From assembly GCA_005787035.1 (NCBI GenBank), contig SYCI01000118.1, positions 1-38,354 of the forward strand: a stretch of DNA of 38,354 nt, written 5' to 3'. Position numbers and translations under genes: made by a program. Below the pieces are notes generated by a model. It was not told the origin of the DNA and searched no databases. It worked only from the letters and a program-made list of their open reading frames with translations. Source of the stretch: Actinomycetota bacterium. GTDB taxonomy: Bacteria > Actinomycetota > Acidimicrobiia > Acidimicrobiales > Ilumatobacteraceae. Shown here piece by piece: positions 9,210-16,802 of this stretch. The first letter of the stretch is position 1. Every line of letters begins with the position of its first letter.

Positions 9210-9635
9210 GTGTCTTCGAACATCGGTGCCGGCCGTCCGGACCGGCGATCCGAAGCGCGCGAAATGGCTCTCGGACTTCTCTACGAGGCATCAACCAAGG
9301 GCATCGACCCGCGTCGTGTCGTCGAAGCGCAAATCGTGCCGATCGATTCCGATGTGGAGTCGTTGGTTGCCGGTGTCGCCGATCGGGTTCAGGAGATCGA
9401 TTCCCTGATCGAGCGCTTCGCCACTGGTTGGTCCATCGACCGCATGCCGGCCATCGACGTACTCGTGCTGCGATTGGCGATCTACGAGTTGCTGGCCCGA
9501 CCGGATGTTCCGACGGCTGTGGTACTCGATGAGGCCGTCGAGTTGGCCAAGACGTTCAGCACCGACGACTCCGGTCGATTCGTGAACGGCGTGCTCGCGT
9601 CCGTCGCCAAGGATCCGCACGTACGCGGTCAGTGA
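9210..9635 (+). CDS. nusB: Transcription antitermination factor NusB
   Basis: Binds boxA RNA with NusE (S10) in rRNA antitermination complexes. The 141-residue all-helical protein shows RRSEAREMALGLLYEA at the start, then IDRMPAIDVLVLRLAIYELL and VLDEAVELAKTFSTDDSGRFVNGVL, the standard C-terminal signature. The GTG start follows the efp stop by a single base, so it is very probably co-transcribed; efp-nusB is a widespread pair. Its stop overlaps the convergent Rrf2 gene by seven bases. Confidence 0.96.
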   Translation: MSSNIGAGRPDRRSEAREMALGLLYEASTKGIDPRRVVEAQIVPIDSDVESLVAGVADRVQEIDSLIERFATGWSIDRMPAIDVLVLRLAIYELLARPDVPTAVVLDEAVELAKTFSTDDSGRFVNGVLASVAKDPHVRGQ

Positions 9636-10078
9636 TGCGGAGGTTCGGGCCACGGCCCGGCCCCGGTCGCCGCGGCGGCGATGGAGGCGAGAGTGAATCC
9701 TTCGAGGTGATGCTTCATGTGTTCACCGGCCTGCTTCCAGATGGCCAGCAGAACGCATTGACCCTCGTGGTCGCATGAACCGTCCTGATGTGGTTCGCCG
9801 AAATCACCCACGGTGATGGGACCGTCGACCGCCGAGATGATCTCCGAGAGCTGGATGTCTTCGGGCTGACGGGCGAGTGTGTAACCACCTCCGACACCCC
9901 GCTTGGACCGAACCAAACCGGCTCCCTTGAGGGCGAGCAGGATCTGTTCGAGGTAGGGCTGGGGGAGACCGGTGCGTTCCGCGATGTCGCGCACCGACGT
10001 CGGACCCGTCTGCGACTCGTGGAGGGCCAGGCTCAACAGAGCCCGACACGCATAATCACCCCGGGTCGAAACACGCAC
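9629..10078 (-). CDS. Rrf2-family transcriptional regulator, possible Fe-S sensor
   Basis: A 149-residue winged-helix repressor of the Rrf2/IscR/NsrR family. The N-terminus VRVSTRGDYACRALLSLAL is the family's first helix, TGLPQPYLEQILLALKGAG is the recognition-helix region, and RSKRGVGGGYTLAR is the wing. The cluster-binding loop has Cys102 and Cys108 (C-x5-C), but Trp114 stands where NsrR/IscR have a third Cys. Asp8, an Fe-S ligand in NsrR, is present. I chose GTG 10078 over the longer TTG 10105 because it gives the canonical N-terminus and has a TACGAT -10 six bases before it. It is divergent from a phosphodiesterase gene and convergent with nusB. Target genes and ligand are unknown. Confidence 0.88.
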   Translation of the reverse strand: MRVSTRGDYACRALLSLALHESQTGPTSVRDIAERTGLPQPYLEQILLALKGAGLVRSKRGVGGGYTLARQPEDIQLSEIISAVDGPITVGDFGEPHQDGSCDHEGQCVLLAIWKQAGEHMKHHLEGFTLASIAAAATGAGPWPEPPHH

Positions 10079-10084
10079 GATCTC

Positions 10085-10090
10085 ATCGTA
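10085..10090 (-). promoter_or_regulatory. Predicted leaderless -10 element for the Rrf2 regulator
   Basis: On the minus strand TACGAT fits TANNNT and is separated by exactly six bases (GAGATC) from the GTG at 10078, the start that restores the canonical Rrf2 N-terminus. This spacing matches the other leaderless-type sites in the window. Confidence 0.45.
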
Positions 10091-10129
10091 GGGGGTCGGG
10101 ACCAAACGCCCGCGGAGGACGTGACCCCG

Positions 10130-10140
10130 ACCACTGTGGT
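10130..10140. promoter_or_regulatory. Short inverted repeat between divergent genes, candidate operator
   Basis: ACCACTGTGGT is a perfect five-base inverted repeat around a central T. It lies 12 bases before the phosphodiesterase start and about 40 bases upstream of the predicted Rrf2 -10. The position suits a regulator-binding site in a divergent promoter region, but an 11-base palindrome can occur by chance. Confidence 0.25.
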
Positions 10141-10151
10141 GGACTGAGAGG

Positions 10152-11258
10152 GTGAGAGCCCCGGTACTTCCCGACTACGAGGGACCCAACCTCGTCGGCG
10201 TGGTGCCCAATCTCTTGCTTCGTCGTCCCGGTGATCGTCCGGGTTGGTTCCCGTCGGCGGTCCAAGAAGCCGAACGAATCGCGGTCCTCGTCCTCGACGG
10301 ACTCGGTTGGGAGCAACTCGAGGCTCATCGCGAGCTCTTGCCGACCCTCGCCTCGATGACCGGTGGACCGATCACGACCGTTGCCCCGAGCACCACCGCC
10401 ACCGCACTCACGAGCCTTGTGACCGGCGCGCGGCCCCTCGAACACGGAATCGTCGGCTATCGGATCGACATGGGTGACGTCGTCATGAACACCCTTCGTT
10501 GGCACGACGGTCGCCGTGACCTCCGAAACGTCTTTCCTCCCGCCGACGTCCAACCAATTCCGGCCTTCTGCGGCTCGAGCGTACCCGTCGTCAGTCGTGC
10601 CGAACATGAAGGAACCGGATTCACGCAAGCTCACCTGCGGGGAATGCCCCACCCGGGTTGGCGCAGCCCGAGTTCGATCGCCGTGGAAGTTCGTCGTCAG
10701 TTCGATCTCGGTCAACAGTTCGTCTACGCCTACTACGACGGCGTCGACAAGATCGCGCACGAGCGCGGCTTCGGTGCGTACTACGAGCAAGAGCTTCGAA
10801 TGACCGATCATTTGGTGGCATCGGTACTCGAGGAGATGCCGAGTGGTTCGACCCTCGTCGTCGTCGCCGATCACGGTCAAGTGGATACGGGAGATGAGTC
10901 GATCGACTTGCCCCGAAACCTCGTCGAACTTCTGAGGCATCAGTCCGGTGAGGGCCGTTTTCGCTGGCTTCACGTGAAGAATGGTCGCCTCGACGATGCT
11001 CTGGACATCCTCAGGACGTTCGAAGACGTGGCGTGGATCAGAACCCGCGACGAAGTTCTGGCCGAGGGTTGGCTGGGTTCTGCATCCGCTAGTCGATCCG
11101 AGACGGTGATCCGACGTCTTGGCGACATCGCGCTCGCACCGTTCGCGGCCACGAGCTTCAACGATCCGCTGGATTCGGGTCCGTTTCCACTTCGTTGCCG
11201 GCACGGCTCCCTCACGAGCGCCGAGATGCTCGTGCCCCTACTCGGCGCGAGCGTCTGA
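10152..11258 (+). CDS. Alkaline-phosphatase-superfamily phosphodiesterase / nucleotide pyrophosphatase-like protein
   Basis: A 368-residue type I phosphodiesterase/nucleotide pyrophosphatase family protein. The first metal-binding strand is VLVLDGLGWEQ. The nucleophile Thr lies in TVAPSTTATAL, and later metal ligands are in YYDGVDKIAHERG (Asp, His), VVVADHGQVD (Asp, His) and PLRCRHGSL (His). No signal peptide is seen, so it may act in the cytoplasm. The substrate cannot be told from sequence; nucleotide sugars, dinucleotides or phosphodiester lipids are all possible. The start is uncertain: GTG 10152 has a purine-rich GAGAGG directly next to it. It is divergent from the Rrf2 regulator, which might control it. 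Confidence 0.85.
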   Translation: MRAPVLPDYEGPNLVGVVPNLLLRRPGDRPGWFPSAVQEAERIAVLVLDGLGWEQLEAHRELLPTLASMTGGPITTVAPSTTATALTSLVTGARPLEHGIVGYRIDMGDVVMNTLRWHDGRRDLRNVFPPADVQPIPAFCGSSVPVVSRAEHEGTGFTQAHLRGMPHPGWRSPSSIAVEVRRQFDLGQQFVYAYYDGVDKIAHERGFGAYYEQELRMTDHLVASVLEEMPSGSTLVVVADHGQVDTGDESIDLPRNLVELLRHQSGEGRFRWLHVKNGRLDDALDILRTFEDVAWIRTRDEVLAEGWLGSASASRSETVIRRLGDIALAPFAATSFNDPLDSGPFPLRCRHGSLTSAEMLVPLLGASV

Positions 11259-11264
11259 GCCTGC

Positions 11265-11786
11265 GTGGAAGTGATGACCAACATCGGCAACAATCGGGGG
11301 GTGACCACGAACGAATCGCCCGCCGAAGTCCATCAACCCGATGCGGTCATCGATCAGCAGTCGGCACCTGCCGTCACCGAAGCCGTGACCGAGCCCGGCA
11401 AAGTGATGCGGATCGGCTCGATGGTCAAGCAGCTCTTGGAGGAAGTCCGCACGGCGACCCTCGATCCGCAGAGCAGGGAACGCCTGGCTGAGATCTACGA
11501 GCGCTCGATCGTCGAACTCTCCGAAGCGTTGTCGCCCGACCTTCAAGAAGAGCTGCGCATGTTGGCGTTGCCCTTCGGAGCCGAACCACCGACCGATGCC
11601 GAAATCCGGGTGGCTCAGGCCCAACTCGTCGGCTGGTTGGAGGGCCTCTTCCATGGCATCCAGGCGACCCTTTTCGCCCAGCAGATGGCGGCCCGGCAGC
11701 AATTCGAGCAGATGCGGCGTCTCGGTCCGGGTAACGGTTCCGAGGGTGAATCGGGGGCCGAAGGGCGCCCCGGAACCTACCTCTGA
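11265..11786 (+). CDS. bpa: Bacterial proteasome activator Bpa (PafE)
   Basis: Bpa forms dodecameric rings that open the 20S proteasome gate independently of ATP. The 173-residue protein has a variable, disordered N-terminus (residues 1-45), then the helical core beginning VMRIGSMVKQLLEEVR. SPDLQEELRMLALPF and AQAQLVGWLEGLFHGIQATLFAQQMAARQQ follow. A flexible Gly/Glu-rich tail ends in GTYL, closely resembling the C-terminal GQYL that docks M. tuberculosis Bpa into the proteasome. GTG 11265 gives the longest product; ATG 11274 is an equally reasonable start. No proteasome genes are in this window, but the protein implies that prcBA exist elsewhere. Confidence 0.9.
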   Translation: MEVMTNIGNNRGVTTNESPAEVHQPDAVIDQQSAPAVTEAVTEPGKVMRIGSMVKQLLEEVRTATLDPQSRERLAEIYERSIVELSEALSPDLQEELRMLALPFGAEPPTDAEIRVAQAQLVGWLEGLFHGIQATLFAQQMAARQQFEQMRRLGPGNGSEGESGAEGRPGTYL

Positions 11787-11794
11787 CCCTCTGC

Positions 11795-11856
11795 TACCCT
11801 CGCAAATCACACCGTTGTTCTTCGGTGGTTTCCGGTCGTTGAAAGGGAGGTAGGAG
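11795..11856 (+). promoter_or_regulatory. Predicted dnaE promoter -10 and strong ribosome binding site
   Basis: TACCCT at 11795-11800 matches TANNNT and lies in the gap after bpa. The leader then ends in an unusually strong purine tract, AGGGAGGTAGGAG, immediately before ATG 11857. Here translation clearly uses a Shine-Dalgarno leader, unlike the leaderless-type starts elsewhere in the window. Confidence 0.45.
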
Positions 11857-14800
11857 ATGGGCGACTCGTTCACCCATCTCCACGTCCACACCGAGTTCTC
11901 GATGCTCGACGGAGCAGCCAAACTCGACGAACTCGTGGCGGCCGCCGTGGCCGACGGTCAGCCCGCTCTCGGCATGACCGATCACGGGAACATGTACGGA
12001 GTTCTCGACTTCTACAAGGAATGCCGCAACCAGGGCGTCACACCGATCATCGGTACCGAGGCCTACATGGCGGGTGAGAGCCGTTTCGATCGTCCACCTC
12101 GTCGGGGACGTCTGGACGACACCGGTGGTGAGGTCGAAGGGGGCGGCAAGCTCTACTACCACCTCACTCTGCTGGCCGAGAACGACACCGGTTACCGGAA
12201 TCTGATCAAGCTGAGCAGCCTCGCGTTTCTCGAAGGGTTCTATTACCAACCGAGGATGGACTGGGATCTCCTGGCTCGGCACAGTGAAGGCCTGATCGCC
12301 ACGACGGGTTGTCTGGGCGGGCACGTTCTCCAAAGCCTCCTGAAAGGCGACTACCAAGGAGCCCGCAGCAAGGCTGCCCGACTGCAGGAGATCTTCGGAC
12401 GCGACAATCTTTTCGTCGAGCTCCAGGACCACGGGCTGGCCAACCAGACCCAGACCAATCCGCAACTTCTCCGGATCGCCCAGGACATCGGAGCACCGGT
12501 GTTGGCCACCAACGACTCGCACTACGTCCATCGACACGACAGTGCAGCCCACGATGCGTTGCTGTGCGTACAGACCGCCTCGTTGATGACCGATCCGAAT
12601 CGCTTCAAGTTCGAAGGGACCGAGCACTACCTCAAGCCGGCCAACGAGATGCGTCATCTCTTCCGCGAGGTTCCCGAAGCGTGCGACAACACGCTTTGGA
12701 TCGCCGAGCGCGCACAGGTGAACATCGAATTCGGTAAGCCTCAACTCCCGAACTTCGCGGTGCCCGAGGGATTCACGACCGACTCCGAGTATCTCGAGTA
12801 TCTCGCGCGTGAGGGTGCCCGCATGCGCTGGGGTGACAGTCTCCCGCCCTCGGTCGTCGAACGTTTGGCCTACGAACTCAAGGTCATCACCGACATGGGT
12901 TTCGCCTCCTACTTCCTCATCGTCTGGGACCTCATCAAGTACGCGAAAGATCGCGGAATCCGAGTCGGTCCGGGTCGCGGTTCGGCTGCCGGATGTGCCG
13001 TGGCGTATTGCCTCCGCATCACCGAAGTCGATCCGATCCGCTACGACCTACTGTTCGAGCGCTTCCTCAATCCGAGCCGCATCTCCATGCCCGACATCGA
13101 CATGGACTTCGACTCCCGTTATCGGGACGAGATGATCCGCTACGTGTCGGACAAGTACGGCCGGGATCACGTGGCCCAGATCATCACCTTCAACACCATC
13201 AAGGCACGTAACGCCGTTCGTGATGCAGCACGAGTACTCGGTCATGAGTACTCGGTCGGAGACAAGCTCGCCAAGGCAATGCCTCCACTGGTGATGGGTC
13301 GCGACACGCCGCTCAAGTACTGCCTCGAGGAACATCCCAAGTACATCGATGGATATCGAGCCGCTTCCGAGTTACGCGAGATGTACGAATCGGATCCGAT
13401 CTCCAAAGAGGTCATCGACGTGGCCAAGGGCCTCGAAGGTCTGAAACGTTCGACCGGCATCCACGCGGCGGCGGTGGTGATCTCCAAGGAACCACTCACG
13501 GAGTATCTACCCCTTCAGCGCAAGCCCGAGCAGGGCAAGTCGCCCGACGAGACGCCGGTGACCACCCAGTACGAAATGCACGGCGTGGAAGAACTCGGTC
13601 TGCTCAAGATGGACTTCCTCGGTCTGCGCAACCTCGACGTGATCACCGACGCCGTGAAGTTGATCCGCGAGAGCGCCGACCCCGAATTCGACATCGACCA
13701 TGTTCGACTCGACGAGCCGGCCGTCTTCGAACTTCTCGGTCGGGGAGAGACCACCGGTGTGTTCCAGTTGGAGTCGACGGAGATGCAGCGGTTGCTGCGG
13801 GCCATGGCTCCCACGTCCTTCGAAGACGTCTCGGCCGTGATTGCCCTTTATCGCCCCGGACCCATGGGAGTCCGGATGCACTACGACTACGCCGATCGCA
13901 AGAACAATCGAAAGCCGGTCGAGTACTTCCATCCCGAGGCCCAAGAAGTCCTCGGTGACACCTTCGGGCTGATGATCTATCAGGAGAGCGTGATGCGGGT
14001 CGCCCAGCGATTCGCTGGTTACTCACTCGCCGAAGCCGACAACCTTCGTAAAGCCTGTGGCAAGAAAGTCCGCGAACTGATGGAGAAGGAGCGGTCGAAG
14101 TTCGTCGAGGGGTGCGAGAAGACCGGTTACGGCAAGAATCTCGGCAACTACCTCTTCGGAATCATCGAGAACTTCGCCGACTACGCGTTTAACAAGTCGC
14201 ATTCCTTCGGCTACGGGCTCGTCTGCTACCAGACGGCTTATCTGAAAGCCGTTTACCCGGTTCAGTTCTTCGCCGCACTGCTCACGTCGGTGAAGGACAA
14301 CATCGAGAAGGCGACCGGCTATTTGGCCGATGCGCGTCGACAGAAGATCACCCTCCTTCTGCCCGATATCAACCTGTCCGACGTCGACTTCGCGGCCCGG
14401 CCCGCCGAACGAACGGTCGTGTTCGCTCTCTCGGCCATCAAAGGTGTCGGCTCGGCGGTCTGCGCACGAATCGTGACCGAGCGGAACGCCAATGGTCCCT
14501 TCGCTTCGTTCCACGACTTCTGCATGCGAGTCCCGACCGATTGTCTCAACAAGCGCACCATCGAATCCTTCATCAAGGCCGGTGCTTTCGATTCCCTCGG
14601 CCATTCCCGGCGGGGCCTGTTGGCCGTCTTCGAGTCGATCATCGACGATTCCGTTACGCGCCGTCATGAAGCCGATCAAGGTGTGCTCAGCCTCTTCGAC
14701 TCGATGGATTCGTCGGAGTCGAACTTCTCACTCGACATCGAGATCCCGACACTCGAACTCGAACGAGAACTGAAGATCAAGTTCGAAAAGGAACTCTTGG

Positions 14801-15378
14801 GTCTGTACATCTCGGATCATCCGTTGTGGGGTCACGAGGGCACTCTGGCCCGACGGGCCACGGCGACGACCGTCGATGTAGCCGAGCTCGAGAACAACTC
14901 CGTCGTCACCCTCGGTGGTGTGGTGTCCAAATTGGAACGTAAGACGACCCGTCGAGGAGACCAGATGCTCCTCGTGAACCTCGAGGATTTCCATGGGGTC
15001 GTCGAGGTCACCGTCTTCAGCAAGACCGCGGCCGAACACGGTCACAAACTCCGCGAGGACGGAGTCGCCATCATGAAGGTTCGGGTCAACAAGAACGACG
15101 ACCGAACCACGGTTTCGGCTCTCGAGATCGAGCCCATCCGTCTCACCAACACCGTCTCGGAACTACGCCTGAACCTTCCGTCCGGCACGATCGGAAAATC
15201 AGGTATCGACGAGTTGCGAGAGATCCTTCGCCGTCACCCGGGCGACTCGCGTGTCTTCCTCCATCTCGGCGAGGGCAAGATTCTCCAACTCGGGTCGGAG
15301 TTCTCGGTTCAGGTCGACCGGGTGGTTCCCGAGTTGCGGGTCGCCTTCGGTATCGATGTGGTCCTTCCCTCGGTCTGA
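11857..15378 (+). CDS. dnaE: DNA polymerase III alpha subunit (replicative, DnaE1 type)
   Basis: Replicative DNA polymerase, 1173 residues, normal for the family. The N-terminal PHP domain keeps its metal-binding pattern (HLHVHTEFSMLDGAAKL, GMTDHGNMYG, ATNDSHY). In mycobacterial DnaE1 this domain provides the proofreading exonuclease, so the same is likely here. The polymerase core has GPGRGSAAGCAVAY and the catalytic PDIDMDFDSRYRDEM. Further blocks are GLLKMDFLGLRNLDVI, ALYRPGPMG and FNKSHSFGYGLV. A helix-hairpin-helix region (AIKGVGSAV) and a C-terminal OB fold (VVTLGGVVSKLERKTT) follow, then a C-terminal tail domain. The gene appears to be transcribed from its own promoter. Confidence 0.97.
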   Translation: MGDSFTHLHVHTEFSMLDGAAKLDELVAAAVADGQPALGMTDHGNMYGVLDFYKECRNQGVTPIIGTEAYMAGESRFDRPPRRGRLDDTGGEVEGGGKLYYHLTLLAENDTGYRNLIKLSSLAFLEGFYYQPRMDWDLLARHSEGLIATTGCLGGHVLQSLLKGDYQGARSKAARLQEIFGRDNLFVELQDHGLANQTQTNPQLLRIAQDIGAPVLATNDSHYVHRHDSAAHDALLCVQTASLMTDPNRFKFEGTEHYLKPANEMRHLFREVPEACDNTLWIAERAQVNIEFGKPQLPNFAVPEGFTTDSEYLEYLAREGARMRWGDSLPPSVVERLAYELKVITDMGFASYFLIVWDLIKYAKDRGIRVGPGRGSAAGCAVAYCLRITEVDPIRYDLLFERFLNPSRISMPDIDMDFDSRYRDEMIRYVSDKYGRDHVAQIITFNTIKARNAVRDAARVLGHEYSVGDKLAKAMPPLVMGRDTPLKYCLEEHPKYIDGYRAASELREMYESDPISKEVIDVAKGLEGLKRSTGIHAAAVVISKEPLTEYLPLQRKPEQGKSPDETPVTTQYEMHGVEELGLLKMDFLGLRNLDVITDAVKLIRESADPEFDIDHVRLDEPAVFELLGRGETTGVFQLESTEMQRLLRAMAPTSFEDVSAVIALYRPGPMGVRMHYDYADRKNNRKPVEYFHPEAQEVLGDTFGLMIYQESVMRVAQRFAGYSLAEADNLRKACGKKVRELMEKERSKFVEGCEKTGYGKNLGNYLFGIIENFADYAFNKSHSFGYGLVCYQTAYLKAVYPVQFFAALLTSVKDNIEKATGYLADARRQKITLLLPDINLSDVDFAARPAERTVVFALSAIKGVGSAVCARIVTERNANGPFASFHDFCMRVPTDCLNKRTIESFIKAGAFDSLGHSRRGLLAVFESIIDDSVTRRHEADQGVLSLFDSMDSSESNFSLDIEIPTLELERELKIKFEKELLGLYISDHPLWGHEGTLARRATATTVDVAELENNSVVTLGGVVSKLERKTTRRGDQMLLVNLEDFHGVVEVTVFSKTAAEHGHKLREDGVAIMKVRVNKNDDRTTVSALEIEPIRLTNTVSELRLNLPSGTIGKSGIDELREILRRHPGDSRVFLHLGEGKILQLGSEFSVQVDRVVPELRVAFGIDVVLPSV

Positions 15379-15464
15379 GACCCACATCGAGTCCTCGGTT
15401 TTCCACAGGACCACGTCGAGGTGGCAGAATGGGTCCGTTCGAACGAGGGGGAGACGGTTCTTCG

Positions 15465-16121
15465 ATGGCAGTCGATGTTGAGACTCGGGATTGTTCGGCC
15501 TTGTCCGACTCGGATCTCGACGAACTGGCATCCATGGGTGGAGCTTTCGACATCGGGCTCTTGTCAAAGGCCAAAGAAGATTGGGTTCTGTGCACCATCG
15601 CTCGCGAGAGCGGCAAGCTTCACGGCTTCATGTTCTCCACCCTCGAGCGCATCGGGGGAACCCCGTGTGTTCTGCTCGGACTCGTGAGTGTCAAGCGCAC
15701 CGGCAAACGTGACCAGATCCTGAAGGGTCTGATGAGCGAGGCTTTCCACCGGGCCCTCATGGCCTTCCCCGATGAGGACGTGGTCGTTGGGTCGCGGTTC
15801 GTCTTCGCCGATGGTCTCGAGGCCTTCAAACAGCTCACCGAACTGATTCCCCGTCCTGGCCATCGGGCCGTTGGAGAGGAGCGGGCGTGGGGTAAGCGTC
15901 TCGCCCGACGATTCGGAGTCGATGCTCACTACGACGAGAAGACTTTCGTGGTCGGCAAGAAGGGTCGAACCGGCTTCATCGATCACGAATCGACCAAGCC
16001 CGACAAGATCAAGTCCGATGTTCGGGAGCAGTTCTCCGAAGTGTCCGATGCCGCAGGGGGAGTACTCATCGTCCATGGTTGGACGATGACCGAGGACCTC
16101 TTGAAACTCGGCCGTCGCTGA
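15465..16121 (+). CDS. Conserved-looking protein of unknown function, possible GNAT-like fold
   Basis: I do not recognise this protein of 218 residues (230 if ATG 15429 is used). ATG 15465 is preferred because GAGGGGGAG lies about 11 bases upstream. Coding quality is good: codon use matches its neighbours and the frame is open throughout. Visible features are an acidic N-terminus, alternating strand-like segments (DWVLCTIARESGKLHGFMF, CVLLGLVSVKRTGKRDQI) and an amphipathic helix (LKGLMSEAFHRAL). A basic segment KRLARRFG precedes a C-terminal part rich in Lys/Asp. The strand-then-helix layout with VSVKRTGKRDQILKGLM loosely recalls an acetyltransferase acyl-CoA loop, but this is weak. No signal peptide or membrane segment. 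It sits just ahead of a nitroreductase gene, seven bases apart, and is probably co-transcribed with it. Confidence 0.7.
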   Translation: MAVDVETRDCSALSDSDLDELASMGGAFDIGLLSKAKEDWVLCTIARESGKLHGFMFSTLERIGGTPCVLLGLVSVKRTGKRDQILKGLMSEAFHRALMAFPDEDVVVGSRFVFADGLEAFKQLTELIPRPGHRAVGEERAWGKRLARRFGVDAHYDEKTFVVGKKGRTGFIDHESTKPDKIKSDVREQFSEVSDAAGGVLIVHGWTMTEDLLKLGRR

Positions 16122-16128
16122 CGGAACC

Positions 16129-16740
16129 TTGGATCCCGACTCGGACTCGCCACTGCGTCACGTCATCCGACGTCGACGGATGACTCGCCGTTTCACAGGC
16201 GACGTCCCGATCGATGATCTCCTCGAACTGTGTGACACCGCTCGATTCGCTCCGTCGGCTGGCTTCGCCCAAGGAACCCACTTCCTCGTTCTCCACGGAC
16301 CCGCGCTGACCCACTTCTGGCGAACCAGCGGTACCGGCGACTGGTTCGCCCAGGTCAACCCCGGTGTCCTCGAGGCCTCGGCCTGTGTCCTCGTGTGCGG
16401 AGATCGATCGAGCTATCTGGCCCGGTACTCCGAGCCCGACAAATCGGGACACGGACTCGAGTCTGCGGCGGGCTGGCCGACGCCCTTCTGGTTGACCGAC
16501 GCCGCCATGGCGGCCCAGAACCTCCTGCTCCTCATCGAAGAGAGACGCTGGGGCGCCTTGTTCTTCGGACTCTTCGGTCCGGCCCAGGGGACCCTGACCG
16601 AATTCGGAGTTCCTGAAGAAGTGGAGTGCGTCGGCGCCATTGCGGTCGGACTGCGAAGCACGGAGGATCGGCCCTCGGGTTCGGCCATCGGCCGCCCTCG
16701 GCGCGCGAGAACCGAACAGGTCCATCTCGGCCGCTGGTGA
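16129..16740 (+). CDS. Nitroreductase-family protein (FMN-dependent, NADH oxidase-like)
   Basis: A 203-residue nitroreductase-fold flavoprotein. The N-terminal LRHVIRRRRMTRRFTGD with Arg residues for FMN phosphate and the LLELCDTARFAPSAGFAQGTHFLVL block are typical. TDAAMAAQNLLLLIEERRWGALFFGLF is the central helix plus the isoalloxazine-contact loop, and the C-terminus ends VHLGRW. The physiological substrate cannot be inferred from sequence. The TTG start at 16129 follows the upstream gene by seven bases. Downstream are a DUF35 protein and a thiolase, so a role in lipid or steroid-like acyl-CoA metabolism is plausible. Confidence 0.85.
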   Translation: MDPDSDSPLRHVIRRRRMTRRFTGDVPIDDLLELCDTARFAPSAGFAQGTHFLVLHGPALTHFWRTSGTGDWFAQVNPGVLEASACVLVCGDRSSYLARYSEPDKSGHGLESAAGWPTPFWLTDAAMAAQNLLLLIEERRWGALFFGLFGPAQGTLTEFGVPEEVECVGAIAVGLRSTEDRPSGSAIGRPRRARTEQVHLGRW

Positions 16741-16770
16741 TCCGGTTTCTCGAGTTGGGGCCCGGAACCG

Positions 16771-16776
16771 TAGGGT
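16771..16776 (+). promoter_or_regulatory. Possible -10 element for the DUF35 gene
   Basis: TAGGGT fits TANNNT and lies 26 bases before GTG 16803, which also has an AGGAG Shine-Dalgarno site (16793-16797) at five-base spacing. This would give a short leader of roughly 20 bases. Confidence 0.35.
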
Positions 16777-16802
16777 TCAGAGGTCCCCCGAGAGGAGCCC
16801 AT

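Noticed and set aside
10083-11204. 373-codon open frame on the minus strand opposite the phosphodiesterase gene
   Set aside because: Opposite a gene with clear metal-binding motifs; it crosses the Rrf2 promoter and contains no recognisable domain.
11794-12744. 316-codon minus-strand frame at the start of dnaE
   Set aside because: Opposite the PHP domain of dnaE, with no motifs; a typical antisense shadow.
15410-15424. Hairpin-like CCACGTCGAGGTGG after dnaE as a terminator
   Set aside because: Only a four-base stem with no T-run; it could equally be chance in GC-rich sequence.
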